From assembly GCA_949825065.1 (NCBI GenBank), contig OX463844.1:32899414-32963413 (forward strand): DNA of 64,000 bases. The letters run 5' to 3'. How positions within the stretch are numbered: position 1 is the first letter of the stretch; the number at the start of each line of letters is the position of its first letter. This DNA comes from Odontocerum albicorne. Lineage: Eukaryota > Arthropoda > Insecta > Trichoptera > Odontoceridae. The notes beneath the pieces were generated by a model, which was given only the letters and a program-made list of their open reading frames with translations, had not been told where the DNA came from and did not search any database. Positions 21,250-33,399 of the stretch are shown piece by piece. Both the position numbers and the translations under genes were made by a program.

Positions 21250-21318
21250 ACATAAAGACAATGCATACTCGTATGTGTTAACATACTCTGAAAACACATA
21301 TGCGCATTGTCTTTATGT
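21250..21318. repeat. Near-perfect stem-loop (about 26-bp stem)
   Basis: acataaagacaatgc at 21250-21264 is mirrored by gcattgtctttatgt at 21304-21318, and gtatgtgtt (21271-21279) by aacacatat. A small internal bulge and a loop of about 13 nt. The stem contains a TACTCGTA octamer. Confidence 0.8.
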
Positions 21319-21650
21319 TTTTTTAAATAGATACAAAATATAAAGCTTTTATGAGTTTAATCTTCAAATAAAATATCAACGAATATTTTCACGATGAAAT
21401 ATTTCGTTTATCAGCACTGAATTCTTCAATAGCTCCGATTAAGTTGCTCACTTGGAGCGCAGGTATATCCATGGAGATGTTGTCATCCTATTTCACTCTT
21501 GGCCTGCCAACTTATTGGCGGACTTGATGGACTTGATGTCTAGCTTTGAGACACAAGACGCTTCCATTTGATAAACATGACCTTAGTATCAGAATCTTCT
21601 GATATTAATATATTAAGAGATAGGAAAATAATAAACAAGACTTCATAAGA

Positions 21651-21802
21651 ATCAGAACTTTTTTGATTGCAGAAGATACTAAAATCAAGAGTTGTGACCA
21701 GGAATACTCAGATCTATTTTTCACTGTAGAAGATACTAAAGTCAAGAATTTTGACGAGGAATATTCGGAACTATTTTTAACAAGAGATACTAAGTCAAGA
21801 CT
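21651..21802 (+). repeat. 57-bp tandem repeat with coding-like character
   Basis: About 2.6 copies. One frame reads AEDTKIKSCDQEYSDLFFT then VEDTKVKNFDEEYSELFLT then RDTKSRL and stop. Substitutions between copies keep the acidic/aromatic pattern. There is no start codon or gene context. Confidence 0.65.
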
Positions 21803-22032
21803 GTAGAAGATACGCTACAATACCTGTTATTTACACCATTTTATCTATCAAATCATCACTACCGTCATCACAATAAGAAAAGGGTGAGTAGAGAACAATA
21901 AGATATTTTGAGAGAGAGAGAGAGAAGCCTTATTCACATTATCTTTTTTCGAATATACTTTTGTAATTTTATTATTGTATTTTATTAAAAGTCCTTGTAA
22001 ATATATTATATTGCCTTATTTATAAATTAGAC

Positions 22033-22303
22033 AAGGGGTCTCCAAACTACGGCCCGCGGCAGCGGGCCGGATATGCCCGGTATCCGGCCCGTCATAGTTT
22101 ATTTTAACTACATTGTAAAATTTACAATGTAAGTAAATCATACAAAATAGATATCTCACTCGCCGGCTAGTCCCAATACGAAAATTTGCGCGAAATTCAA
22201 AACTACAGTATGTTGGTATGATGAGGTAGCTAGGTCTTGGCCCTTGGGACTTAGTGGAGGAGTCAGTGTGACCCATAGGCTAAAAAAAGTTTGGAAACCC
22301 CTG
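22033..22303. mobile_element. Non-autonomous hAT element (271 bp)
   Basis: Perfect 8-bp target duplication AATTAGAC at 22025-22032 and 22304-22311. Ends AAGGGGTCTCCAAACT and (reverse complement of right) CAGGGGTTTCCAAACT, 14 of 16 identical. Contains ggcccgcggcagcgggccgg. CAGGGGTxxCCAA ends and 8-bp duplications are hAT hallmarks. No transposase. Confidence 0.93.
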
Positions 22304-22311
22304 AATTAGAC

Positions 22312-23140
22312 TGTGGCATAGGTATATATAGGAAAAAACATTATATTGGGTTCTATAATATTTGCGGTTTCAAGTTTCAAGGTTGCCTGTGAATACTGGG
22401 GACCTTGGAACGGGGAACTACTGTATTTAAATATTATGTTTTTATTCTCCATGTTGTGCTGTTCTTTGGTATTTTTATACGTCATATTTTGAAAGAAATG
22501 TGTATTCTAAATTATGTTGGTTTTTTGAAGATGTTTAGATTTTAAACGTTACTGTGATACTCGTATGTAAAGAACATTTGGTGTCGTATATTTTTTCAAT
22601 AAATAAATAAATAGGTACAGAAATATATAGAAATAAAACAAGACATAACAATGGTCAATGCTATATTATTATCTATCTATCCAGCTATATTGGCATTGAT
22701 ATATGAATATAGCGCGAAAATATTCTCAAGTCTGTCACTCTCCTCCATCCTCATCCCTTTTCCCTTGCTCCGACCATAACGAAATCTCGAGGAACAAATG
22801 GTAAACAAACATTTCACAATCCGCTCAACTAATCACCACTCCCGCTCAGATCCACTTTTCGTTTCACTACGTCTGGGCCGCTTCAGAATTAACAGAGAAA
22901 GTTAAAATTTAATGTTTGCCAGGGCCAACCAATAACGATAGTTTTAGAACAAGACATAGAAAATTCATTCTTTTAACATTTCAACATTAGTTTATTGATA
23001 TTATGTCATTTAACATAAACACAGGTTAAATATATTTCTTGTAGCTATTTTTCGAGTTATGGTATATTGACAAAAATGAGTGTTCAAAAAAAGTTTTGTT
23101 GTAAGTATCTCATTTTTTTTCTTTTCATATCACATTATAT
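22312..23140. other. Intergenic, unrecognised
   Basis: AT-rich except for a C-rich patch at 22735-22880. One TACTCGTA octamer at 22558. Nothing recognised. Confidence 0.4.
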
Positions 23141-23189
23141 TGTTTCGTGAATCAACATAGAGGATGAGAAAGAAGGAAAGAAACATAAA

Positions 23190-23520
23190 AGATGCCTTCA
23201 AGATGTAGTTGGAGGAAGATTCTCCGTACCCCCAGGGACTCCAAGGAGCACCAACGTCTTTCCTCCAAGAATTGGAGATTACCGAAAGACTTTCGACAAT
23301 AAAAAATAATCCTAATGTATCATACTTTGGTTGTGTTACTAGAAAGAATGATGAAAGTCTAAAGAAACTGATGATCAAGCGAACAGTTGAGGGAAGGCGA
23401 GTACAAGGAAGGTGTCTTCCTTAATAGGATTCTCATTTAATATTGCATTCAACATGGCCCAGGATCGGAAGGATGGAAGCTAATGGTGCACCAAATTCCA
23501 GGCATAGTAGAAGACCACAA
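23190..23520 (+). mobile_element. RTE-type retrotransposon 3' fragment
   Basis: The + strand reads YFGCVTRKNDESLKKLMIKR then TVEGRRVQGR, then NMAQDRKGWKLMVHQI: the C-terminal pattern YFGHxxRRNxxSLEKxxxxGxVEGxRxRGR...AQDRxxWRxLVH of RTE/BovB LINEs. Frameshifted after GR. Confidence 0.85.
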
Positions 23521-24109
23521 CGCCCAGTATTGAGCACGCGATGAAAAAAAACATTATTCAACCAGTAGTTTGGTCATAACATACATGGATTGTTGGTGAG
23601 ACAATACTTTTTAACACAAGGTACATGGAATAAGATTATCGTGCAGTTGAAAATATTTATAAGGATGATAACTAAGTGTGTTCAAGGATGTGAATGCAGT
23701 GAGTGGATGTTTCATCCGAGTGTTTTAATATTCAGGACAAATATACGAAATTTGTGATCAAGGACGATACGATTTACATAGTGAAATGGTTCACTAAACC
23801 TAAAATAGAGATTTTTTTTGCATTTTTATGTGCGTGTTCTCTAAGGTTCAAGCATTCGATCACTAAGTAATCGTCAACACGAATTAAAGAGGCAATGCAC
23901 CATTTTAATCAAATTTGGGTAATGATTGTAGGAAGGTTCTTTGAAAAGTAGACAACGCAATTAAAAAAAGTATATGTTTTATTAAGTGTCAACTATATTT
24001 ATTAAATGATTGATTACATTTTTACTAAACAAATGTACTCGTATATATTAAACAAAGTATCCAATTCTCAACATATACTTAGTTCATTTGAAATATCGAT
24101 TATATACGA

Positions 24110-24440
24110 GTACATACATACCATCACACCATGTCCCTTTTAAGGTACGAGTAAATAGATCTCCACGTCTTTATACCAATTCACATATCTTTCGTCTCCT
24201 CTACAACCATACACCTCGTCATAATGCTCGTCTGATTATCATAATTTTCACGTTTCCCTCAGTTAAAGTTCATCAAACTATCACCTTTCACTCATTCCTC
24301 GCTCTCCGTTCATTTTAGACTTATTTAGTTGTTTCGTAAGTCTTTCTCAACAAAGTTTCTTGATGTGGCCTAGTCATCTTAATATTTCTTTCTTCATTTA
24401 AGTTACAACATTGGTCTCGAACAAACATTTATTTTCCATT
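24110..24440 (-). mobile_element. LINE 3'-end fragment, degenerate
   Basis: The minus strand has RLTKQLNKSKMNGERGMSE and a tail reading CMVVEETKDM with a frameshift, the same C-terminal pattern (CMxxMNVEEAKxxC) as at 25480, 47040, 50095 and 54225. Confidence 0.5.
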
Positions 24441-25479
24441 TGATCAGTTTTTCCTCTATCAAATATTATATCAGATATTCTATTATCGCATTTAATCTAA
24501 AATATTGACTGATCCAATAAATGTATATTTAATATTATAAATATTTTTTCCCATTTTGCACTTACCCCACTCTTAAGCATCAAATATATTTATTATCATG
24601 AAAACATTTAAATAACTGTTTAAATATTTTGACAAATAGCCCCTTTAAGAAAGGCAATTTAATTAGCGAATTCACAATTTATTATAATCTAGCTCCGGTT
24701 CTGTCATTGTTAAATGAAAGAGAATATATGTATTCACATCAATATCAATATAGTTCGGTCAGTCTTGGAGCAGGGCTGGCCTTTAAGCAATGGCGTATCA
24801 GAGCACAGTGACCCCCTTATAAGAAGCCCGGAGAAGCTCTTTCAATTCATCACTCTTCAATTGAATCAACAAGATCTGAAAGGTCACGACTCCACAGATT
24901 TAATTAAAATACTCTAGATTCGTTAAATGTCTGAGTGAGAGAATACGCAATAAATCTTTAATATAAAATTTTTGGTTTTAATATTTGGTAAAAATCAAAT
25001 AATATTTAAAATATTAATTTTTTAAGATAATCGCATTAAAGTGGCGTTTCCTTGCAGTATTCTTATTATTAAAAAAAGAGTTCTTAAGATACTAAGAATA
25101 AGATTATATTAAATTTACCTATTATTTTTAAATAATTGAAGTGTCCTAAAAAATATATATTTTATACTTCTATAAAGAGACTTTTGAAAATCTTCATAAA
25201 CGCATTTTAACGACTCAGTGTCGTCTTGATGAATCAATGTTTTTTTTTCATTAAGTCTTAAATTTTGTTTTCGGGAATATTAAATGAAAAATAAGTTATA
25301 ACTATTAAATTTATAAAAACATTGTTTTACAAGAATATAATAAGTTTAATGTGTCATTCTTTTTTAAATAAAATAGTACTGAAAAGGTTATTTAATTTTC
25401 GCAAAAAAACTACAAAATCTTTAACAGACTTCTTTATTTTTTAATATATTGTACATGTGGAGAGAATAAATGACTAAAT

Positions 25480-25745
25480 AATGGCTAAGCGCGCGTACAA
25501 GTCAGAAGTGCAAAGTGTATGTGGAAAAAGTAGACCGAGGAAAACATGGTTGGATCAAGTTAATCAAATTTGAAAAGAAGGTTAAATTGAGTATGAATAA
25601 TAGAAAATTGGGTATGCCGAGATATGTGAATGTGGAGGAGACCAAAGTTGTGTGATTGAATAAAAAATATACATATCTATTCTCTTTGCCTACCTTGCAA
25701 GGGATAATGCGTGATGGTTGTGTATGTAACATACGTTTTACATCC
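25480..25745 (+). mobile_element. LINE 3'-end fragment
   Basis: The + strand reads CGKSRPRKTWLDQVNQI, then degraded NVEETKVV, then a 3' tail. GRPRKTWLDQV is typical of the C-terminal end of RTE-like ORF2 proteins. Confidence 0.65.
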
Positions 25746-25949
25746 GATAACTTACATTTTATTTTATTTTTCCATCAATAATACTTATTTCTTTACTGTG
25801 ATATATGTGATGTGATGTGGGACGCCTCCATTCTCGAAAAACTGTAGATCGCTCTGGATGGGGACTTATTTTGTGTTAATGTGTATGTATTTTAAATGGA
25901 TACAAAATCCATAAACCATTATTTAATTGCCACCAATGCATCAGCTTAT

Positions 25950-26030
25950 TGGGTACTTAAAGAGGAGAGTTTGTTCTCTAAACGGCGATATATAAATTGA
26001 CATTTTATTATTATTTAAATTTAGTTATTG
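25950..26030 (+). mobile_element. Second SINE-like family, 3' fragment
   Basis: ggagagtttgttctctaaac, ggcgatatataaattgacat and an attattattt tail match the 62.8-kb copy (tctgctctccaaacggcgct, attgtccttttattattat). Confidence 0.6.
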
Positions 26031-26500
26031 CGTTATATCAAAATAAAATTCTCTCAATTCGTTAGTACGTCACTGTTTTTTGTTTATTTGCAATAATTTG
26101 GTTAGAGCATTCCTCGCAGCAGATTGATCTGTCTTCGGTTGCGAAATAAAAGCGAAAGCGCATCTAGAGCACTTCCCAGAGCCGCAACGCACGTTCCATC
26201 ATCGTTGCCAAATTGTCAATACTTGATCAGGGCCGCGAGCTCTTGTATATATTGCGAGGGACGCAAGCAGGCGCCCATTCCAATATCCAGTCCTTTTTTT
26301 TGAAGATTTTTTTATTATGGTTTTGAAATGTTTATTGGGTTAACTGCAAACCCATTATTTTCCTTCTATTGTAAAATATTAAATTTATTTCTACTTCGAC
26401 GGTTTCAGTCACAGACTTACTTTCTACACGCTATATCATATAATATGTCTCATAATTGTATTATCTTATTATATGTATTTTAGAATTTTCATGCAATTCA
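26031..26500. other. Intergenic with GC-richer patch
   Basis: 26110-26290 is richer in GC (agcgaaagcgcatctagagc; gggccgcgagctcttgtata) but has no frame or recognised motif. Identity unknown. Confidence 0.3.
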
Positions 26501-26571
26501 GATTTTTTTAAGGCAATTGATAAATATAACAATTCAACGGTGTTTATTGTAGATTATATTATTGACAACCT

Positions 26572-26790
26572 CCGTGGCCTACTTGGTAAGACGCCTGTCT
26601 CCCAATCCAGGAGGTAGCAGGTCAAATCCCGCTGGAACTCAAATTTTTGTTTAAAAAAAGGTTTTCAGTTTGGTTTTCAATTAAGGCCTCCTTAACAACT
26701 TTTTGGTTGGTTGGAAGATATTGCCACATTACAATAAGCCCACCAAGTTGTACTGTATACAACGAAAGTGTAATGCAATATCTTAAAATT
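26572..26790 (+). mobile_element. tRNA-derived SINE, full-length copy
   Basis: Head cctccgtggcctacttggta agacgcctgtctccc (A-box region), B-box-like ggtcaaatccc, body with ggcctccttaacaacttttt and ggttggttggaagatattgc, tail gtatacaacgaaagtgtaat. About 80 bp upstream (from about 26490) is also shared with the copy at 38.9 kb. Confidence 0.88.
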
Positions 26791-27284
26791 TAAGAAAATG
26801 TTTTAAAAGCTCAATGAGCATATTTCAATAAAATAATGTCTAAGATATTTTACATAAACAACTTCGGAGTTTTTATTGTTTGTGATTAGATAAAATATTA
26901 TGAAGAATATTTTTATTGAAAATATTATTAGATGATATTCCTAAAGTAGTAATTTTAATGGATATAAACAAAGTGATAAATTACGAGCGTCAAAAAAAAC
27001 AATATTTATATAATTTACAAATGGCATTGTACAGTAAAACGTATGGTTAATTTTGTTTCATAGTACCCAAAAATAATCGGTGAAAATTGATTTATTCTAC
27101 TTATTAAAACAAACTGTTCTCATATTGCAAATGTTGATCGAGACAATAAAAACAATCGTTACGTTTGATCTACAGTAATGATTATTTTTAACTTTAATAA
27201 AAGTATTTTTTTATACTTAAGAACCTTAATTATTCATTGCTGATGCAATGAGTATGCATTACTGATTTGACCACTTGGATTGTT
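26791..27284. other. Intergenic, unrecognised
   Basis: AT-rich; nothing recognised. Confidence 0.4.
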
Positions 27285-27480
27285 GTTTTTACACTTCCGT
27301 TGCATACATGGTGGATTTATTATTGTGTGACAATCTCTTCCAACTAATCAGAAAGATATCAAAGATGCCTTATGGGTAAATCATTCTGTAACCCTTTCTT
27401 TAAATATTAAGTTCAAACAAGATTCGAACCAGCAATTCCCGGGGAGAAACACGAGTCTTACTAACTACACCTTCTCAATC
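27285..27480 (-). mobile_element. tRNA-derived SINE, diverged copy
   Basis: Reverse orientation: tail acacttccgttgcatacatg, body caatctcttccaactaatca, head with B-box region gattcgaaccagcaattccc and cgagtcttactaactacacc. Confidence 0.75.
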
Positions 27481-28589
27481 TTCTTAATGATAATCACAAC
27501 AAGTTGTAGCTTAATGATTACAATATTTTTTTACCAGGGGCGGCATCCTTATCAGTTATCTTTTGCAAAAGGCGCTATAATACAGTGATCCGCTTCTGAC
27601 TCTCCCTCCTTCATAAAAGAGCGAGAGGAAGATTGTTGCAAGTTGCAGGCATCGCGACGTGCCATTATCGTCTCTATTTTGTTTCCGCTAAGGACTAAAT
27701 ACTAATGTGCTTAGCTATATATTGCGCGCCGATGATTATTTTTAAATGAATGATCTATTTTGGTACCTTCGTTGGCAGGAATGTTAGAGACATATCGCTC
27801 TGCAATGGAACATAACAGGGAATGCGGTTTCCAGTATATATAATACACACACCGGTATTTTTTAAATATAAAAACTTTATACACGCGTTTAGTGTGTAAT
27901 TTTCTTTATTTAAAATAATGAAGTAATGTTTATTAATGAGTGTTAAAATTAGAAATATTTGTTTTATATTTATTTATGATTGTATGATACCGAAGTATTC
28001 TCTTGATGGATAAACGGCAAAAGTAAGAACTTTATGGGTTTGGATTACGGAAATAAAAAAGGAATATAATATATTAAAATCAGCAGCTCAAAAGTTAACC
28101 CCTCATAAACATGGTGCACCTTCTAGTGAACTGGCGAAGCCCTACCCACCAGTATTCGTGATATATCCGCAGAAGAAACCAACATCTTTCCACATATTAT
28201 TATTAGATACTAAAATGACTCCTTCCAGGACAGCTCAAGCTCTGTGGGTGGTCATGTTGTCTCGCCCCTTCTGTGTCACAGGATAACCACAACATAGCTA
28301 CATTCCAAGTTAGATCGGAAGCGTTAATTATACGCAGTCAGTCCAATAAAGATGGATCGTTCGAATGAGACAAAATTTTCATCCGGAGGTAAAATATCCT
28401 CCCATTCGGATATTCGTGGCCATTCGTGGGTATCCATTGCAGCTCTCAACGAAACTGGCCTTTTTAGTGAGGGTACTATTGAGAAGGGCTTGTACACTTT
28501 TTGGAAGCGATAACCCGCAAATGGCAACAAACTATATAGTGTAGGATTTGCCATAAAAAAACTACCTGGAAAACTTGACTAGATTTAAA
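27481..28589. other. Intergenic, possible hAT-like left end
   Basis: At 27537 caggggcggcatccttatca looks like a hAT-type end, but no partner end or 8-bp duplication was found. 28081-28330 is GC-richer and may be LINE-derived. No gene supported. Confidence 0.3.
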
Positions 28590-30440
28590 TGAGTATTTCA
28601 GAAAGATTAATGACTCTCCGCTATCAAATTACAAACAATATTTACATCACTCATTTCTGCTTCTGTGATCAAAATGAGAATGTACTCTAGAAAATTCCTA
28701 ACTATGAGCGTAATATTCTGCTTAGTGACTTCGATGCTAGAGTAGGAAATCGTCCGATATCTGGTAGGGAGTTATTTGTAGAAATGGCAAAGGATAAATT
28801 TGTTTTCGAGGCGTGCTGAATACAATCTCATTATTACTCGTACCGACATATGATTTCCACTGAACGACAAATTCAAAGGAACAAAGATGTGACAATCACA
28901 AAAACGAGGGAAGACATCGAACGTTGGACGGATCACCGATTGTTGGTATCCAAAATGAAATTATCTCTGAAACTAAAATTCTTCCAAAAACTCAAACACT
29001 GCAGAAAAATGAAAAGCCACAGAGGTGCGACAACAATTCAGCACCACGATAAGATCAAACTTACTTTCTGTAGTGGAAATTTTGAATGTCAAAAGCTTCT
29101 GGACAAAAATCAGGGATGCAATTGACAACTCTTACGTATTAGGGGTGGAAATCACAAAAGACAAACGCCAGGAGGATGGGCTCGGAGAAACTAGTCAATA
29201 AATAGAACCTTTACAATTTTGCAAGTATAAGATACATTAAATAATAATAAACCAATCCCAGGGTCTTGCGGCAACCACAACACAACAAATCATCCAAACT
29301 TGAGCTGCGCAGATACTTAAGATTTTTTTACAATAAGTGAAGTCAATCTTTGGGTCTGAAAACCAAAATTTTTGCTCTGTTCGTGAACGGAAATCTGCTG
29401 AAGACTTAAACATTGATTAAGGAATGAAGGAAGAATCACTAAGCCAACAAACTCAGAGTGCTTTGGATGTAGTGAACAGAATAAGGAATACCATGATAGT
29501 GGCCAACGTCCGATAGGAAACTATACCTCGAGAAGTAGAAGAAAAGAAAAGCAACGTTAATTTTTCACAAATCGATAAGTTATACATATATGTGTTGACA
29601 GATATATTTTTTTGTAAACCTAAAAACAAATACTTGTTCTATTCGTAATGCGAACCATATCCTTCTTTTGAGAGAAAATCAGATTAAGGAAAGATGGAAG
29701 AAAAACACTTCGAATGAAACCATATGGTGTGCTTTATTAAAATATGGAATGAGTCTAATATATCGCAAGATTTCCGAAATGCCATAATTATCAATTTATT
29801 TAAATACTTTCGATTGTAATAATTGCAGAGGGATTTCTCTTCTTTCAGAACTGAAAAAAAACTGGCGAGGGTCATTGTCAATCATCTCATACCAGCTTTC
29901 GAACCACTGTTACCAAAATTCCAAATACTATATTGGTTCACGACAAATCGAAGTACAGTGAAATGAATCATTGCGTGCCGGCAGCTACAGGAAAAAACTA
30001 TTCAGCGTCTCATTTGTTCATTGTTTTCTTGAACCTTTCCAAAGCCTTCGATACCATCAACCGCGTACACTTATCTATTATCGTTCACAAAAAATTGGAA
30101 ACCAGAGGTTTTAGTATCCAATATAGAAATTATGCAAACCTCTTTAATTTAAGTCGTCTTTGTGCTAAAACTCGAACATGATACGTCACTGCAATTCAAT
30201 ATGCCGACTATCGTAATTTTTCATTCTGCTGAAGATCTACAACAAATTCTGGATACTTTTAATACAGAAGCTATCAAAAGGTCTGTGCTCATTTAATAAC
30301 ATCCCCAGGCCAAGATACACATCTACATACCTATCATAGTTACCTCAAGTCGCATCAACTTCATGTACCGTAATCCCTTGCTTTGCATTGTTTCTTCTAT
30401 TGTACTCGTCACGGGTAATGGCCATTCATATTAAAACATG
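28590..30440 (+). mobile_element. Non-LTR retrotransposon with endonuclease and RT remnants
   Basis: Multiply frameshifted ORF2. The endonuclease gives RLMTLRYQI near 28600, LLSDFDARVGN near 28720 (LGDFNARVG in intact elements) and ERWTDHRLLVSKM near 28920 (the SDH-type motif, here TDH). The RT gives NNCRGISLL near 29820, FLNLSKAFDTINR near 30040 and QYADYRNFSF near 30200, where YADD has become YADY. The 3' end near 30440 is shared with the copy at 31.74-32.69 kb. Dead element. Confidence 0.85.
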
Positions 30441-31286
30441 AAACGTAACTTCTATATTTCGGTGGATAATTCGAGAATTGAACTCCTTATGGTAATATGG
30501 TGGAAATCTGTATCTGAACGATAGAGTGGTGGAAATCTGTATCTGAACCGCTTTACTGGGAAGCGTGATTATGTCATTATTTTTAGGCTATTATAATTAT
30601 TTCGAAATATACACTTTATTTGATTTAATTGGGTTGAAACTGTATTAAATGTTAAATAAAATATAGAACACAAAACTTTTGAAAAAACTTACGTAAACAA
30701 CTAATTTTTAGTAATGTTTTTTTTTCTAACCATAATCTCTTATAATAAATACAGGTTAAAAATAAGAGAAATCGAAAATTACTCTACTTAAAACGTTAAA
30801 AACACAAATCTATCGAACATTTTTTGTTTTTAATAATATTTAATAATGAGGTTATGGGAATCCATATGCCTCCGAATACTAGGTGTAAAAAATTGCCTGC
30901 CGTGAGTAGCGGGGTTCGATTCGGTGACAATACTATGCGGCCATGCACATCTATTCATTATCTACTTAACGTGTAATGCATTTAAATAAAAATAAACATT
31001 ATCTACTTAACGTGTAATGCATTGACATAAGAATAAACTTTCTATCTTGTAGTTTTTTTTTTCGGATGTGTTGCCGTGATAGATTGGCTTAAATAACGGC
31101 CAGTATTTCGAAGTTATTGTAGTTTTCTTCCTCAGGGTGATGTCAAAAACATTACCGAATATAGTAAGCACACAAGAATCACCCACCTTAGTCACCCGCA
31201 CTCGTGACCACAACGTGAACGCATGTTAGTTTGGCTCACTCAGCCATCCGCTCTCACGACCGCAACATAAAGTATAACTACGTATG
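30441..31286. repeat. Unrecognised region with small tandem duplications
   Basis: ggtggaaatctgtatctgaa is duplicated around 30510 (period 32), and cattatctacttaacgtgta atgcatt is repeated exactly at 30956-30982 and 30997-31023 (period 41). No genes. Confidence 0.6.
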
Positions 31287-31640
31287 TACAAAATGTATTT
31301 ACATGATGTTTTTATTCAATCATATATAAAACGTATGTATAAAACGTATTTACATGATTTTTTTATTCAATTATATATAAAACGTATTTACATTATGTCT
31401 TTATTCAATCATGTGTAAAACCTATTTATATGACGTTTTTATTCAATCATATATACTATAAAACGTATGTATAAAACGTATTTACATGATGTTTTTATTC
31501 AATCACATATAAAACGTATGTATGAAACGTATTTACATGATGTTTTTATTCAATCACATATAAAACGTACGTATAAAACGTGTTTACATGATGTTTTTAT
31601 TCAATCACATATAATACGTATTTGGATGTTATTTTCATTC
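31287..31640 (+). repeat. Minisatellite, about 51-bp unit
   Basis: Unit acgtatgtataaaacgtatt tacatgatgtttttattcaa tcacatataaa. The last three copies are nearly identical; earlier copies are diverged or shortened to about 40 bp. The unit length is divisible by three, so an artefactual repeat frame (YLHDVFIQSHIKR) stays open. Confidence 0.9.
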
Positions 31641-31739
31641 AATCAAACTGGTACATTTTTTTGTAACATCCTATGTGGAAGACATTTATTTTACCGATGG
31701 GTTATCTCTTGAATTTCATCTGTGGATACTGATTAGGGT

Positions 31740-32690
31740 GATGTTTGTTACTTCGATGCTAATGAGGAGTTTTTAGATAGGCTGGAAAGATTCCAAAATA
31801 TTTGTGGTTGGTTTATTTTAAACCTAAAGAAGTATGATTGATCATATATCCGAATTCAGTGCCAAGCTCCGTGGCTACGAATAAGAAAGCGAAGAAATTT
31901 CCACGTTCTATTAACCCTCTTTGGAGTGTTGAACAATACAAGTTGTCTTCAGTATATGCATAAAAAATCTATTCAATTTCTTAGTCCATCATTGTGCGTT
32001 TTGGTAATACAACAACACATGAAGTGGCAATAACTCTCGCTCACTTCTAGTAGATTAAGCGCTGCTTTCCGGGCGTTTTGGGCTCTTCGAAGACGAGTGT
32101 TTGATAATTACAATCAAACACTGAAAACTAAAACGGCAGTCTATAAAACTGTAATCATATAATCTCTGATATATGGATGTTAATCCTAGGTCCCCCCCCC
32201 TCCTACAGACGACATATTAGGATACTCGGAAAATGTCAGCAGATACACCTCAAGCAAATAATGTAGATTCAATGGTATCATCGAGTATCAAACAACAAAA
32301 TTTTGAGAAGAGCAAATTACTGTATCATCGAAATTGTAGTGTGACGTGCACGCCTGTGTTGGTCTGGACAAGTGGCTCGTATGTCTGAGTAGACTCACAA
32401 GAAATGTTCTCTTTAGTGAGAAGTAGGCACGGTGGTCAGCGCAAGAAATATAAGGGTGTACTAAAACTTTTTCTAGTTATGAGGGATCCAATAGAGAAAG
32501 AAGACGCAGACAAGCTGCAGGTACTGAAGCTCGTTCTCCTATATACAACAGGATATGTCTATCACAAATTGGCTTACATAATCATCTCCGGTGGCACCAA
32601 CGTCAGATACCCTGATCCTCCGCTTTGTATTGTGCCTTCTATTATACTATTCACGGGTTACGGGCATTCATTTATTCATTGTCACTAGAC
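31740..32690 (+). mobile_element. Second non-LTR retrotransposon copy, C-terminal part
   Basis: Reads RLSAAFRAF then RRVFDNYNQTLKTKTAVYKT (the SAFGRLRxRVFDNxNLxxxTKxAVYxA motif), later LTRNVLFS and SRHGGQRKKYKGVLK, the C-terminal GGQRKRFKDxLK motif. Its 3' tail (ctttgtattgtgccttctat, cacgggttacgggcattcat) matches the tail of the 28.6-30.4 kb element. At about 31755 DANEEFLDRLERFQNICGWF may belong to the RT or to another element. Confidence 0.78.
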
Positions 32691-32817
32691 GAACTCTTAC
32701 CAGACTGAGAAACAGTTACTTAAATATTTCGTTTCATCAACTAAGATTATGGATTATGGACACGGTTATGGATATTGGTAAAAATCGATTATGAAACAAC
32801 AGCTGGTTGATTGGAAT

Positions 32818-33250
32818 AATTTTGACGACCTCTATAACCTAGTTATATTAGTTAGACACCTGTCTTACAATCCAAAGGTTGCGGTTTCAATTCCTGTTGG
32901 AACCCAGATTATTAAAAAACTATTCCAGTCTGGTTTTCACTTATAATAATAATAATAATAATAAAAGGACAATTTATATAGCGCCATTCAGGGAGAAAAT
33001 TCTCCTCAAAGGCGCTCTAACTCATGACTCAAACCCACTTTTATTGGCATTAAAAAATACAAATTAAATGAATAAAATATAATTGTATTGTATTGACTGT
33101 GGTCATTAGATTAAGTACTTCCCCGCATCTGCATATATTCAGAAAAACATATTTAAGGCCTTTTTAATGTATTTCTGGTTGGTTGGAAGAGATTACCACA
33201 TGGCAATAAGCCCGCCAGTTTGTATTGTACATCAAAAGTGTAAAAAATCC
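32818..33250 (+). mobile_element. tRNA-derived SINE split by another repeat
   Basis: Head and B-box (ggttgcggtttcaattcctg) run to about 32943; the body and tail resume at about 33150 (aaggcctttttaatgtattt, tggttggttggaagagatta, gtattgtacatcaaaagtgt). The 200 bp between hold a (TAA)n-starting element of the second SINE-like family. Confidence 0.82.
32943..33050 (-). mobile_element. Second SINE-like family, inserted in a SINE
   Basis: Reverse orientation: (ata)n tail, aaaaggacaatttatatagc gcc, then ggagaaaattctcctcaaag. This is the reverse complement of the pattern at 62.88 kb (ggcgctatttaaattgtcct followed by ttattattat). Confidence 0.7.
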
Positions 33251-33399
33251 AAATAATAAATCCGCTAGATGTATGAAAATGAAAGTATTAAATAAATAAA
33301 TATCTTTATCTCTCGGAAGTAAAAGTAATAATCAGTCGAAGGTGTCAGAAATATCGACGATAATATGTACCGAAATACTGGTATCGCAATCCCTATAAC

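Noticed and set aside
26572..26645. Possible true tRNA gene
   Set aside because: A- and B-box-like segments exist, but no convincing cloverleaf, and the sequence continues into a body shared by a dozen copies: a SINE head.
27537..27800. hAT element starting at CAGGGGCGGCAT
   Set aside because: No matching inverted end or 8-bp duplication found within several kilobases.
28324..28554. 76-codon minus frame beginning MANPTLYSLL
   Set aside because: No recognised similarity; adjacent to LINE remnants and probably part of repeat-derived sequence.
31467..31712. 81-codon frame with YLHDVFIQSHIKR repeats
   Set aside because: Minisatellite translation; other copies of the unit are frame-broken.
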